Shown here piece after piece: positions 26,819-35,317 of a DNA stretch of 64,000 nucleotides; position 1 is the first letter of the stretch, and every line of letters starts with the position of its first letter. A program made the position numbers and the translations under genes. The notes under the pieces were generated by a model. That model saw nothing but the letters and a program-made list of their open reading frames with translations. It did not search any database and was not told the origin of the DNA. Origin of the DNA: Streptomyces anulatus (GTDB taxonomy: Bacteria; Actinomycetota; Actinomycetes; Streptomycetales; Streptomycetaceae); the NCBI RefSeq assembly GCF_000721175.1, contig NZ_JOEZ01000005.1:1-64000 (forward strand), read 5' to 3'.

Positions 26819-27454
26819 ATGAGAATCACCGTCTTCGGAGCGACAGGCGGCATCGGCAGGGAGATCGCCGGTCAGGCGATCGCGGCGGGCCACGAGGTGA
26901 CGGTCGTGGTCCGGGACCCGGACCGGCTCCCGGAGCCGCTGGATCGCGCGGCGCCGCACGCAGTCGTGCGGCTGGACGATCCGTCGGCGGTGCGGGCGGC
27001 GGTGGCGGGGCGGGACGCGGTGCTCTCGGGGCTGGGTGCGCGCGGCCGGAAGCCGAACGGCGTCGCCGAGCGGCTCACCGGGAAGATCCTGACGGCGATG
27101 GAGGCCGAGGGAGCGCGGCGGCTGCTGGTGGTGAGCGCCGCGCCGGTCGGGCCGCAGCCGGAGGACGATCCGCTGGTCGACCGGCTGATGCGCAAGGCGG
27201 TCGGGGCGGTCCTGGCGGAGGTGTACGCCGATCTCGCCCGGATGGAGGCGGCGTTGGCCCGCAGCGCCACGGACTGGACCGCGGTGCGTCCGCCGAGACT
27301 GACGGACGGGCCGCGTACGGGTGCCTACCGGCGGGTCGTGGGCGGTACGCCACGCAGCGGCCGGACCATCTCCCGGGCGGATGTGGCGCACGCGATGCTC
27401 GCGTTGATCGACGACCCGGCGACCGTGCAGCAGGGCGTGGGCGTCGCGTACTGA
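26819..27454 (+). CDS. NAD(P)H-binding atypical SDR protein
   Basis: About 211 residues with an N-terminal Rossmann motif FGATGGIGREIAGQA and the NmrA/YwnB-like layout (VVSAAPVG, then TAVRPPRLTDG). Such proteins act as flavin/NADPH reductases or redox sensors; no catalytic Tyr-Lys pair is obvious. Two adjacent ATGs (26816 and 26819) compete. I prefer 26819 because GAGGGG is six bases upstream of it and only three from the other. It is probably controlled by the divergent TetR protein, a common pairing for an electrophile- or drug-induced reductase. Confidence 0.85.
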   Translation: MRITVFGATGGIGREIAGQAIAAGHEVTVVVRDPDRLPEPLDRAAPHAVVRLDDPSAVRAAVAGRDAVLSGLGARGRKPNGVAERLTGKILTAMEAEGARRLLVVSAAPVGPQPEDDPLVDRLMRKAVGAVLAEVYADLARMEAALARSATDWTAVRPPRLTDGPRTGAYRRVVGGTPRSGRTISRADVAHAMLALIDDPATVQQGVGVAY

Positions 27455-27466
27455 CCGCGGACGTTG

Positions 27467-28522
27467 CTACAGGCTGACGCCGACCGTCACCGGCTCGTTG
27501 ACCAGGGTGACGCCGAAGGCCGCGTGGACCCCGGCGACGACCTCGCGGGCCAGGGCGAGCAGGTCCTCGGTGGTGGCCGCGCCCCGGTTGGTGAGGGCGA
27601 GGGTGTGCTTTGTGGAGATCCGGGCGGGGCCGTTGCCGTAGCCCTTGGTGAATCCGGCCCGGTCGATCAGCCAGGCCGCCGAGGTCTTGGTGCGGCCGTC
27701 CTCGGCGGGGAAGGCGGGGGGCGTCACGTCCGGGCCGAGGTGCTCGCGGACCCGGGTGAGGAAGTCCTGGAACGCGGCCGGTTCGAGGATCGGGTTGGTG
27801 AAGAAGGACCCCGCCGACCAGGTGTCGTGGTCCTCCGGGTCCAGCACCATGCCCTTGCCGGCGCGCAGCCGCAGCACGGTCTCGCGGGCGGCCGGCAGCG
27901 GGACGCGGTCGCCCTGTTCGACGCCCATGGACCTGGCCGTTTCGGGGTACTTGAGGGGCGCGGAAAGCCCGGCCGCCTCTTCCAGCTCGAAACGGACACG
28001 CAGCACCACGAAGCGGTCGGGTTCGGACTTGAAGCGGCTGTGACGGTACGAGAACGCGCACTCCGTGTTCGGAATGGTCACGGTCTCCTGAGTGTGCCGG
28101 TCGTAGGCGACGACCTCCGTGATGGTGGAGGACACCTCCTGTCCGTACGCGCCGACGTTCTGGATGGGTGTCGCGCCCGCGGATCCGGGGATGCCCGCCA
28201 GGCACTCGATGCCCGCGAGGCCCGCCGCGACGGTCCGGGCGACGGCGTCGGTCCACACCTCACCGGCCGCCAGCTCCAGGGACGTACCCGAGAGCGCGAA
28301 GCCCTTCGTGGCGATCCGCAGCGCGGTGCCGTCGAAGCCCTTGTCCCCGATGACCAGGTTGGAGCCGCCACCGATCACCAGCAGCGGGGTGCCGCTCGCG
28401 TCGGCCTCGCGCACGGCGGCGATCACCTCGGCGTCGGTCGTGGCGGTCAGCAGCCGGGCGGCGGGGCCGCCGAGCCGGAAGGTGGTCAGGGGGGCGAGGG
28501 GGGCGTCGTGGAGTTCCTGCAC
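27467..28522 (-). CDS. murB: UDP-N-acetylenolpyruvoylglucosamine reductase
   Basis: FAD enzyme that reduces enolpyruvyl-UDP-GlcNAc to UDP-MurNAc in peptidoglycan synthesis. 351 residues. The FAD-binding segments VIGGGSNLVIGD and CLAGIPGSAGATPIQNVGAYG are typical, and the catalytic serine region WSAGSFFTNPIL is present. Starts at a GTG (28522). It stands alone after the hadB terminator; its 3' end meets the convergent SDR gene 12 bp away. Confidence 0.97.
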   Translation of the reverse strand: MQELHDAPLAPLTTFRLGGPAARLLTATTDAEVIAAVREADASGTPLLVIGGGSNLVIGDKGFDGTALRIATKGFALSGTSLELAAGEVWTDAVARTVAAGLAGIECLAGIPGSAGATPIQNVGAYGQEVSSTITEVVAYDRHTQETVTIPNTECAFSYRHSRFKSEPDRFVVLRVRFELEEAAGLSAPLKYPETARSMGVEQGDRVPLPAARETVLRLRAGKGMVLDPEDHDTWSAGSFFTNPILEPAAFQDFLTRVREHLGPDVTPPAFPAEDGRTKTSAAWLIDRAGFTKGYGNGPARISTKHTLALTNRGAATTEDLLALAREVVAGVHAAFGVTLVNEPVTVGVSL

Positions 28523-28532
28523 GGGGACAAGA

Positions 28533-28577
28533 GTACGGTCCGTGGCCCCGCCGCTCGTGCGGGGCCACGGACCGTAC
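28533..28577 (-). terminator. Terminator of the rpmG-hadA-hadB unit
   Basis: A perfect 19-bp stem (GTACGGTCCGTGGCCCCGC and complement) with a 7-base loop, 43 bp after hadB and 11 bp before murB. The murB promoter must lie nearby or within it. Confidence 0.8.
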
Positions 28578-28619
28578 GCCGGAGTCCGGCGGCCGGGACG
28601 GCCACCGCGCCGGTACGTC

Positions 28620-29048
28620 TCAGGCGAGCCGGACCACGGCCCGGGACATCCCCAGCACCTTCTTGCCGTCGCACATGGCGACCAGGTCCACCCGGACCAG
28701 GTTGTCGTCCAGCTTCGCCGCGACCTTGCCGCTGACCTCGATCAGCGCGCCCTTGTCGTCGTCGGGCACGACGACCGGCTTCGTGAAGCGCACCCCGTAG
28801 TCGACGACCGCGCCCGGGTCGCCGGCCCAGTCCGTGACCACCCGGATCGCCTCGGCCATGGTGAACATGCCGTGTGCGATCACATCCGGCAGCCCGACCT
28901 CGCGCGCGAACCTCTCGTTCCAGTGGATGGGGTTGAAGTCACCGGAGGCGCCCGCGTACTGCACGAGCGTGGCCCGCGTCACCGGGAACGACTGCGCCGG
29001 CAGTTCCGTCCCGGCCTCGACCGACCCGTAAGAGACCTTCGCCGTCAT
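28620..29048 (-). CDS. hadB: MaoC-like (R)-hydroxyacyl dehydratase, HadB-type
   Basis: 142-residue hot-dog-fold protein. The hydratase-2 motif is intact: GASGDFNPIHWNERFAREVG with Asp and His as catalytic residues, then GMFTMAEAI. In mycobacteria HadB pairs with HadA to dehydrate 3-hydroxyacyl-ACP in fatty-acid elongation. Here the pair probably serves a type II fatty-acid or polyketide-like route, but the substrate is inferred. Its ATG overlaps the hadA stop by one base (TGATG), so they are coupled. Confidence 0.85.
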   Translation of the reverse strand: MTAKVSYGSVEAGTELPAQSFPVTRATLVQYAGASGDFNPIHWNERFAREVGLPDVIAHGMFTMAEAIRVVTDWAGDPGAVVDYGVRFTKPVVVPDDDKGALIEVSGKVAAKLDDNLVRVDLVAMCDGKKVLGMSRAVVRLA

Positions 29049-29500
29049 CACGCCTCCTCGGCAGCGCGCGCCACCAGCTTCATCAACGTCGTGACCACCA
29101 GTTCGCCGGCCTCGTCGTGCACATCCCCGCGGACGTCCAGGATGTCGTTGCCCGCGAGGGACTTGATGCCCTCGATCGTCGAGGTGACCGTCAGCCGGTC
29201 CCCCGCCCGCACCGGACGCACGTACGAGAACTTCTGGTCCCCGTGGACGACCCGGCTGTAGTCCAGGCCCAACTGCGGGTCCTGCACGACCTCTCCGGCG
29301 GCCCGGTAGGTGATCGAGAAGACGAACGTGGGCGGCGCGATCACATCGGCGTGACCGAGCGCACGGGCCGCCTCCGCATCGACGTACGCCGGATGGGTGT
29401 CGCCCACCGCCTCGGCGAACTCGCGGATCTTCTCCCGGCCGACCTCGTACGCCGGAGTGGGCGGATAGGTCCGCCCCACGAAGGACTGGTCGAGCGCCAT
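29048..29500 (-). CDS. hadA: MaoC-like dehydratase subunit, HadA-type
   Basis: 150 residues starting MALDQSFVGRTYPPTPAYEVG, the layout of the FAS1-type MaoC N-terminal dehydratase family (UPF0336). It lacks the full D-x4-H motif of HadB and is expected to be the substrate-binding partner. The ATG at 29500 has AGGAGG ten bases upstream; the longer frame to 29587 crosses the rpmG hairpin and is not coding. The order tRNA-Thr, tRNA-Met, rpmG, hadA, hadB matches the mycobacterial locus. Confidence 0.85.
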   Translation of the reverse strand: MALDQSFVGRTYPPTPAYEVGREKIREFAEAVGDTHPAYVDAEAARALGHADVIAPPTFVFSITYRAAGEVVQDPQLGLDYSRVVHGDQKFSYVRPVRAGDRLTVTSTIEGIKSLAGNDILDVRGDVHDEAGELVVTTLMKLVARAAEEA

Positions 29501-29571
29501 GAGCTCGCAACCTCCTGATGAAAGACGAATAAGGGCACGCCCCCGTGCGGGGAACAACCCCATACAACGAC

Positions 29572-29602
29572 ACGAGGCCGCCCCCAAAGGGGACGGCCTC
29601 GT
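29572..29602 (-). terminator. Hairpin between rpmG and hadA
   Basis: ACGAGGCCG...CCCC pairs with GGGGACGGCCTCGT around CAAA. It may be a partial terminator that sets the ratio of ribosomal protein to dehydratase. Confidence 0.6.
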
Positions 29603-29615
29603 GTACGAGCCTGAT

Positions 29616-29780
29616 TCAGCGCGTTTCGCGGTGCGCGGTGTGCGAGTTGCAGCGCGGGCAGTGCTTCTTCATCTCAAGACGGTCCGGGTTGTTACGCCGG
29701 TTCTTCTTGGTGATGTAGTTCCGCTCCTTGCACTCCACGCAGGCCAGCGTGATCTTCGGGCGGACGTCGGTGGCAGCCAC
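29616..29780 (-). CDS. rpmG: 50S ribosomal protein L33 (zinc-binding form)
   Basis: A 54-residue gene on the minus strand, from a GTG at 29780 with AAGGAG eight bases upstream. It reads [20 protein letters not shown] and ends [15 protein letters not shown]. Cys14, Cys17, Cys41 and Cys44 form the zinc ribbon, so this is the C+ type. Streptomycetes also carry zinc-free, Zur-regulated L33 paralogues; this one sits at the conserved tRNA-hadAB locus. Confidence 0.95.
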
Positions 29781-29826
29781 GTGAGTGCTCCTTGGACGGA
29801 CGGTGGACGGATGAACGCATGAAAGG

Positions 29827-29862
29827 GTAGCCGATCGAAGGACCGACCCAGCAATCGGCTAC
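29827..29862 (-). terminator. Inverted repeat after tRNA-Met
   Basis: GTAGCCGAT and ATCGGCTAC, perfect nine-base arms with an 18-base loop, 7 bp beyond the tRNA-Met end. It is either a tRNA terminator or a regulatory structure in front of rpmG. Confidence 0.45.
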
Positions 29863-29868
29863 CGTTAG

Positions 29869-29941
29869 TAGCGGTGACCGGACTTGAACCGGTGACACAG
29901 CGATTATGAGCCGCTTGCTCTACCGACTGAGCTACACCGCT
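29869..29941 (-). tRNA. tRNA-Met (CAT), elongator
   Basis: The acceptor AGCGGTG pairs with CACCGCT, the anticodon loop CTCATAA gives CAT, and the T-arm holds GGTTCAAGTCC. The paired first base argues against an initiator tRNA. A lysidine-modified tRNA-Ile cannot be excluded from sequence, but the locus matches mycobacterial metT. CCA is not encoded. Confidence 0.92.
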
Positions 29942-29987
29942 TTGATGAATGAGTCACCCCGCCGAAGCGGGGCTTCCCGATCACCAG

Positions 29988-30060
29988 AGCCCCAATGCGG
30001 AATCGAACCGCAGACCTTCTCCTTACCATGGAGACGCTCTACCGACTGAGCTATTGGGGC
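29988..30060 (-). tRNA. tRNA-Thr (GGT)
   Basis: The acceptor GCCCCAA pairs with TTGGGGC, the anticodon loop ATGGTAA gives GGT, and the T-arm holds GGTTCGATTCC. It lies 46 bp upstream of tRNA-Met, probably in one transcript. Confidence 0.95.
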
Positions 30061-30314
30061 GAGCGATGAAGACATTACACGGTCCCCCACCGGTTGCCCA
30101 AATCCGTTTGTTCCGCACGCTCCGGCCCCCTCCCCGGGGCCACCCACACCCCCTGATCAGGCCTTGATCCAGCCCGTGTCCGACTCCGGACCGGGCCCGG
30201 CCGACCACCGACGCAGGCGCACCGGTACGACTATTCCGCTCCTCCCGGACGACGCCCCCGCACGCCCCTAGGGTGTGGTCACTCCGTGTGATCTCGCACC
30301 CTCCCAGGAGCGCG

Positions 30315-31610
30315 ATGCCTGACAGCCAGCCACGGCGGCCCGACGACAACGCGCCCGACAGCGCCGACGCGGCCACCACCGCCGACACCCCCGCCCTCGT
30401 CCTCAGCGGCGCCCGCCTCGCCGACGGCCGGGCCGTCGACGTACGCCTGAGCGGCAGCCGGATCGAGGCCGTCGGCACCGCGGGCAGCCTCACCGCCCGC
30501 GGCCCCCGCATCGACCTCCGGGGCTATCTCCTGCTCCCCGCCCCGGCCGAAGCCCACGCCCACAGCGACACCGCCCTCACCGCGGACAGCGCGGGCCCCG
30601 ACAGCCCGGGCCCCGCCTCCCACCACGCCGAGGACATCCAGCGCCGCGCCACCGAGGCCGCGCTCCTCCAGCTCGGCCACGGCGCCACCGCCCTGCGCAC
30701 CCATGTCCGCGTCGGCGACGTCCAGGGCCTCGTCCCCCTCGAAGCCGTCCTGCAGACCCGGCGCGCCCTGCGCGGCCTCGCCGAGGTCATGCCCGTCGCG
30801 GTACCCCGGCTCCTCACCGGCATCGCCGGAGCGGACGGCCTCGCGATGCTCAGGGACGCGGTGAAGATGGGCGCGGCCGCCGTCGGCGGCCGCCCCGACC
30901 TCGACCCGGACCCAACGGGCTACACCGAAGCCGTCCTGGAGATCGCCGCCGAGCACGGCTGCCCCGTGGACCTGCACACCGACGGCGACGACCCCGGCCG
31001 CCTGGCACGGCTCGCCGCGATGGCCGCCGGCCTGCGTCCCGGTGTCACCCTCGGCCCCTGCGCCGGCCTGGCCCATCTGCCCCTGGACACCGCCACCCGC
31101 GCCGCCGACCAGCTCGCCGCCGCCGGGATCACCGTGGTCTGTCTGCCCCAGGGCGGCTGCGCCGGTGCGGAGCGCCGTACGACCGCCCCCGTACGCCTTC
31201 TGCGCTCCGCCGGCGTGCGGGTCGCGGCGGGCAGCGGCGCGCTGCGGGACACGGCCAATCCGGTCGGCCGCGGCGATCCGCTCGAAGCCGCCTATCTCCT
31301 CGCATCGCAGGCCGGGCTACGCGCCGAACAGGCGTACGCCTTGGTCTCCACGACCGCCCGTGCGGCCCTCGGCCTTCCTGACGTACGCGTCGAGGCGGGC
31401 TTCCCCGCCGAACTCCTCGCGGTACGCGGCGAACGGCTCTCCGCGGTGCTCTCACTCGCCTACAGCCGCATCGTCATCCACCGGGGCCGGATCGTCGCCC
31501 GCACCAGCGCCGTGCGTGAGTACTGCGACTCCGACTCCGACGCCACCACCGGCCTCGGCGGCCTTCCGCGCCAAGGACGACCCGACTCCGCTTCCGGGCC
31601 CAGGAACTGA
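30315..31610 (+). CDS. Amidohydrolase-family protein (cytosine deaminase-like)
   Basis: 431 residues from an ATG with AGGAG close upstream. The layout is that of the amidohydrolase superfamily: a short beta-sandwich (LVLSGARLADGRAVDVRLSG), HAHSD near residue 80 (HxH metal site), DLHTDGDD at about 220, a His in LAHL, and GSGALRDTANP at about 310 supplying the last Asp. The second His position is diverged from classic cytosine deaminase, so the substrate is open. It is divergent from the tRNA-Thr cluster and followed 34 bp later by an SDR-like gene. Confidence 0.75.
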   Translation: MPDSQPRRPDDNAPDSADAATTADTPALVLSGARLADGRAVDVRLSGSRIEAVGTAGSLTARGPRIDLRGYLLLPAPAEAHAHSDTALTADSAGPDSPGPASHHAEDIQRRATEAALLQLGHGATALRTHVRVGDVQGLVPLEAVLQTRRALRGLAEVMPVAVPRLLTGIAGADGLAMLRDAVKMGAAAVGGRPDLDPDPTGYTEAVLEIAAEHGCPVDLHTDGDDPGRLARLAAMAAGLRPGVTLGPCAGLAHLPLDTATRAADQLAAAGITVVCLPQGGCAGAERRTTAPVRLLRSAGVRVAAGSGALRDTANPVGRGDPLEAAYLLASQAGLRAEQAYALVSTTARAALGLPDVRVEAGFPAELLAVRGERLSAVLSLAYSRIVIHRGRIVARTSAVREYCDSDSDATTGLGGLPRQGRPDSASGPRN

Positions 31611-31644
31611 GCGGGAGCCCGTCCGCGGGCGTACGGTCGGAGGT

Positions 31645-32301
31645 ATGCGCATTGTCATCGCAGGTGGACACGGACAGATCGCACTGCGGCTGGAGCGGCT
31701 GCTCGCCGCACGCGGGGATGAAGCCGTAGGGATCATCCGCAACCCCCAACAGAGTCAGGACCTGACCGAAGCCGGCGCCCAACCCGCCGTGCTGGACCTC
31801 GAATCGGCCACCGTGGAGCAGACCGCGGAGGTGCTGCGCGGCGCGGACGCGGCCGTCTTCGCGGCGGGCGCGGGGCCGAACAGCGGTACCGCCCGCAAGG
31901 ACACCGTCGACCGCGACGCGGCCGTGCTGTTCGCCGACGCGGCCGAGGCGGCGGGCGTCCGCCGCTACCTCGTCGTCTCCTCGATGGGCGCCGACCCCGA
32001 CCACCCAGGCGACGAGGTCTTCGACGCGTACCTGCGGGCCAAGGGCGCCGCCGACGCCGACGTACGTTCCCGCACCGCGCTGGACTGGACGATCCTGCGC
32101 CCCGGCATGCTGACCAACGACGCGGGCACCGGGCAGGTCCTCCTGGCCGCCTCGACGGGCCGTGGCCCGATCCCCCGCGACGATGTGGCGGCCACGCTGC
32201 TGGAACTGCTGGACACCCCGGCGACGGCCGGTCTCACCCTCGAAGCGATCTCCGGGAACGTGCCGGTGATGGTGGCCGTGAAGGACGTCGCGGGCAACTG
32301 A
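31645..32301 (+). CDS. NAD(P)-binding atypical SDR protein
   Basis: 218 residues; MRIVIAGGHGQIALRLERLL is a Rossmann fold start with a slightly unusual GGHGQIA in place of GATGxxG, as in the YwnB/SDR_a5 group. VVSSMGAD and DWTILRPG follow. GGAGG lies only one base before the ATG, too close for normal use; a TACGGT box at 31632-31637 would suit a leaderless transcript instead. It ends just before a bidirectional hairpin. Confidence 0.82.
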   Translation: MRIVIAGGHGQIALRLERLLAARGDEAVGIIRNPQQSQDLTEAGAQPAVLDLESATVEQTAEVLRGADAAVFAAGAGPNSGTARKDTVDRDAAVLFADAAEAAGVRRYLVVSSMGADPDHPGDEVFDAYLRAKGAADADVRSRTALDWTILRPGMLTNDAGTGQVLLAASTGRGPIPRDDVAATLLELLDTPATAGLTLEAISGNVPVMVAVKDVAGN

Positions 32302-32320
32302 TCCGCGCCCGGACAACGAA

Positions 32321-32355
32321 GAAGCCCCCGACCGGAAGAACTGGTCGGGGGCTTC
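32321..32355. terminator. Bidirectional terminator
   Basis: A perfect 13-bp stem (GAAGCCCCCGACC and complement) between the SDR gene and the convergent tRNA-Tyr. Confidence 0.85.
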
Positions 32356-32362
32356 GCTCGCG

Positions 32363-32444
<82 letters not shown>

Positions 32445-32606
32445 TCGAACGACGCGTTGGATCTCGTGATGAGCTCCTTGGCGACGACGTAAACAATACC
32501 TGATGGCCAGGGGTGCTCCGCCACCTGATTGATCAGCGGCCGGAGGAGGCGGTGGTGGCTAGGCTTGCGCTGTATCCCCAGCATTCGACGCAAGGAGCCA
32601 CACGTC

Positions 32607-33095
32607 ATGGCCGACTCCAGTTTCGACATCGTCTCGAAGGTCGAGCGGCAGGAGGTCGACAACGCCCTCAACCAGGCCGCCAAGGAGATCTCCCAGCGTT
32701 ACGACTTCAAGGGCACGGGCGCCTCGATCTCGTGGTCGGGCGAGAAGATCCTGATGGAGGCGAACGGCGAGGAGCGCGTCAAGGCCATCCTCGACATCTT
32801 CCAGTCCAAGCTGATCAAGCGCGGCATCTCGCTGAAGTCGCTGGACGCCGGTGAGCCGCAGCTCTCCGGCAAGGAGTACAAGATCTTCGCCACGATCGAG
32901 GAAGGCATCTCCCAGGACAACGCCAAGAAGGTGGCGAAGATCATCCGCGACGAGGGCCCGAAGGGCGTCAAGGCGCAGGTCCAGGGTGACGAGCTGCGGG
33001 TCAGCTCGAAGAGCCGGGACGACCTGCAGGCCGTGCAGGCGCTGCTGAAGGGGCAGGACTTCGACTTCGCGGTGCAGTTCGTGAACTACCGGTGA
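32607..33095 (+). CDS. YajQ-family nucleotide-binding protein
   Basis: 162 residues, [23 protein letters not shown] through FAVQFVNYR, the standard YajQ/UPF0234 sequence with two ferredoxin-like halves. Some members bind cyclic di-GMP or RNA; cyclic di-GMP matters for Streptomyces development, but binding here is not shown by sequence. AAGGAG lies upstream of the ATG. It is monocistronic, with a hairpin after it. Confidence 0.95.
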   Translation: MADSSFDIVSKVERQEVDNALNQAAKEISQRYDFKGTGASISWSGEKILMEANGEERVKAILDIFQSKLIKRGISLKSLDAGEPQLSGKEYKIFATIEEGISQDNAKKVAKIIRDEGPKGVKAQVQGDELRVSSKSRDDLQAVQALLKGQDFDFAVQFVNYR

Positions 33096-33165
33096 TCAAC
33101 TGCTGCGATCCGCACGGGCGTTGCCTGATCGCTTGAGCCGAGCTGAACCGAGTTGAGCACAAGGG

Positions 33166-33199
33166 GGCACACCGCCGAGGCCGACCTCGACGGCGTGCC
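33166..33199 (+). terminator. Terminator of the yajQ-like gene
   Basis: GGCACACCGCCGAGG pairs with CCTCGACGGCGTGCC with two mismatches, 70 bp after the stop. Confidence 0.55.
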
Positions 33200-33305
33200 T
33201 CCTCGTGTCTCCGGCCCGGGGCGCGGGGGCGATGTCCGAATACCGCCGGTGACAGTGCGGCACGTGGGCGCAGACTGGCGGTACGGACCGGGAGAGTGAG
33301 CAGGC

Positions 33306-33821
33306 ATGACGACGACGGTGTACGCGCGGGTGGAGAGCCCGTTGGGCGAGTTGTTGCTGGTCGGTGAAGCGGCGCCGGACGCGACCGGAGGCACCGGCGT
33401 CCGGCTGCTCTCGCTGTCGATGCCCGGTCAGAAGGGCGGCGCGGTCGTCCAGGACGGCTGGCGGTACGCCCCTGAGGCGTTCGCGGGGGTCGCCCGGCAG
33501 TTGGAGGCGTACTTCGCGGGGCGCTCGACGCGGTTCGACGTGCCGTTGGCCGAGGGGACGGGCACGGAGTTCCAGCGGCGGGTCTGGGCGGTGCTTGAGT
33601 CGATCCCGTACGGAAGCACGGCGTCGTACGGGGAGGTCGCGGCAGAGGTCGGAGCCTCGGGCGCGGGGGTGCGGGCCGTGGGCACGGCGATCGGGCGCAA
33701 TCCGTTGCTGGTCGTGCGGCCGTGCCACCGGGTGATCGGGGCGGACGGGGCGCTGCGGGGGTACGCGGGCGGGCTGGAGCGGAAGAAGCTGCTGCTGGGG
33801 ATCGAGGGCGGGGCGGGCTGA
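33306..33821 (+). CDS. ogt: Methylated-DNA--protein-cysteine methyltransferase
   Basis: Suicide repair protein that removes methyl groups from O6-methylguanine. 171 residues; the acceptor Cys140 is in VVRPCHRVIG, and the helix-turn-helix segment GSTASYGEVA and Arg finger region are present. It lies 3 bp before the alkB-like gene, so the two form an alkylation-repair operon. No Ada-type regulator is adjacent. Confidence 0.93.
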   Translation: MTTTVYARVESPLGELLLVGEAAPDATGGTGVRLLSLSMPGQKGGAVVQDGWRYAPEAFAGVARQLEAYFAGRSTRFDVPLAEGTGTEFQRRVWAVLESIPYGSTASYGEVAAEVGASGAGVRAVGTAIGRNPLLVVRPCHRVIGADGALRGYAGGLERKKLLLGIEGGAG

Positions 33822-33824
33822 GCC

Positions 33825-34520
33825 GTGACGCATGGGCTCCCGCCGTCCTCGGACGGTCTGTTCCGGCGGCCGCGGAGGGTGGTCGCGCCGGGTGCCGTCC
33901 ACGTGCCGGAGTGGCTGTCGCTGGAGCGGCGGGCGGAGTTGGTGGCGGCGTGCCGTCGGTGGGCGCGGGGGCCGGTCCCGTTGCGGCACACGGTGCTGCC
34001 GGGCGGCGGGGTGATGTCGGTGCGGACGGTGTGCCTGGGGTGGCACTGGCAGCCGTACCGCTACGCCCGTACGGCGGATGATGTGAACGGCGCCCGGGTG
34101 GCCGCGTTCCCGGAGTGGCTGGGCGCTCTGGGGCGGGCGGCGGTGGCCGAGGCGTACGGGGACGAGGAGGCGGCGGAGGCGTTCGCGCCGGATACCGCGC
34201 TGATCAACTTCTATGACGACGCCGCGCGGATGGGGATGCATCAGGACAAGGAGGAGCGGTCGAGCGCTCCTGTGGTGTCGTTGAGCATCGGTGCGACGTG
34301 TGTGTTCCGCTTCGGGAACACGGAGGGGCGTGGACAGCCTTACACGGATGTGGAGTTGGCGTCCGGGGATCTGTTCGTCTTCGGCGGGCCGTCGCGTTTC
34401 GCGTTCCACGGGGTGCCGAAGGTGTGTCCGGGACCGGCCGACCCGGCCGCCGGGCTGCGGGCCGGCCGGTTGAACCTGACGTTGCGGGAGACCGGGATGG
34501 CATCACGGGACGCACGGTAG
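33825..34520 (+). CDS. alkB: AlkB-like 2-oxoglutarate/Fe(II) dioxygenase
   Basis: Oxidative demethylase of N1-methyladenine and N3-methylcytosine. 231 residues. The iron ligands His139 and Asp141 (MHQDKEE) and His195 (FHGV) are present, and the 2-oxoglutarate-binding R-x5-R is Arg215/Arg221 (RLNLTLR). The GTG start is 3 bp after ogt, so it is coupled to it. Confidence 0.92.
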   Translation: MTHGLPPSSDGLFRRPRRVVAPGAVHVPEWLSLERRAELVAACRRWARGPVPLRHTVLPGGGVMSVRTVCLGWHWQPYRYARTADDVNGARVAAFPEWLGALGRAAVAEAYGDEEAAEAFAPDTALINFYDDAARMGMHQDKEERSSAPVVSLSIGATCVFRFGNTEGRGQPYTDVELASGDLFVFGGPSRFAFHGVPKVCPGPADPAAGLRAGRLNLTLRETGMASRDAR

Positions 34521-34566
34521 GGCGGTGTGCGCCGGCCGCTCGCGGGCCCCGGTGCGAGCCTCCGGG

Positions 34567-34839
34567 TCAGCGGCGTTCGCGGGAGTTGCCGAACAGCAGC
34601 CGGTAGGCGATGAGCAGCACCAGAGCGCCGGCGATGGCCGCGATCCAGGTCGCGGTGTCGTAGAAGTCGTTGCTGATGGGGCGGTCGAGGAACTGGCTGG
34701 AGAGCCAGCCCCCGACGAAGGCCCCGGCTATGCCTATGAGAGTGGTGCCGATGATGCCTCCCGGGTCGCGTCCCGGGAGGAGGATTTTGGCTACGACCCC
34801 GGAGATCAGCCCAAGAATGATCCAACTGATGATGCCCAT
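34567..34839 (-). CDS. GlsB/YeaQ/YmgE-family small membrane protein
   Basis: 90 residues with three hydrophobic, glycine-rich segments, starting MGIISWIILGLISGVVAKIL, the layout of the transglycosylase-associated (GlsB/YeaQ) family. Members are stress-induced but have no defined biochemical role. It lies downstream of yccF/htpX on the same strand, with an 85-bp gap. Confidence 0.88.
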   Translation of the reverse strand: MGIISWIILGLISGVVAKILLPGRDPGGIIGTTLIGIAGAFVGGWLSSQFLDRPISNDFYDTATWIAAIAGALVLLIAYRLLFGNSRERR

Positions 34840-34924
34840 GTCGCTGCACCTACCCCTTGCGTCGTCTTGGAACCCAAGACGCGGTGGGCAGGTGTTCGGT
34901 TGCCAGGAGCCCGGAACTGCCAGG

Positions 34925-35317
34925 TCAGCGGGTGGCGAAGGGCTGGTCGGTGCGGACGATCTCCTTGCCGAAGGGCATGAGGGAGACGGGGATCAGCTTG
35001 AAGTTGGCGATGCCGAGGGGGATGCCGATGATCGTGATGCACAGCGCGATGCCGGTGGTGATGTGGCCGAGGGCGAGCCACCAGCCGGCGAGGATCAGCC
35101 AGAGGACGTTCCCCGCGCAGGAGGGCGAGCCGGCGTCCCGGCGGTCGACGACGGTGTAGCCGAAGGGCCAGAGGGCGTAGACGCCGATCCTGAAGGCGGC
35201 GAGCCCGAAGGGGATGCCGATGATGGTGATGCAGAGCAGGAGTCCCGCGACCAGGTAGCCGAGGAACATCCAGAATCCGCAGAGGATCAGCCAGATGACG
35301 TTCAGGATGGTTTTCAC
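34925..35317 (-). CDS. YccF-domain membrane protein
   Basis: 130 residues, two copies of a hydrophobic YccF unit: [15 protein letters not shown] and [15 protein letters not shown], about 65 residues apart. The function of YccF proteins is unknown. The GTG start overlaps the htpX stop (GTGA), so translation is coupled to the protease. Confidence 0.88.
   Translation of the reverse strand: MKTILNVIWLILCGFWMFLGYLVAGLLLCITIIGIPFGLAAFRIGVYALWPFGYTVVDRRDAGSPSCAGNVLWLILAGWWLALGHITTGIALCITIIGIPLGIANFKLIPVSLMPFGKEIVRTDQPFATR

Noticed and set aside
29869..29941. Initiator tRNA-Met
   Set aside because: The first acceptor pair is intact (A-T); initiators have an unpaired first position.
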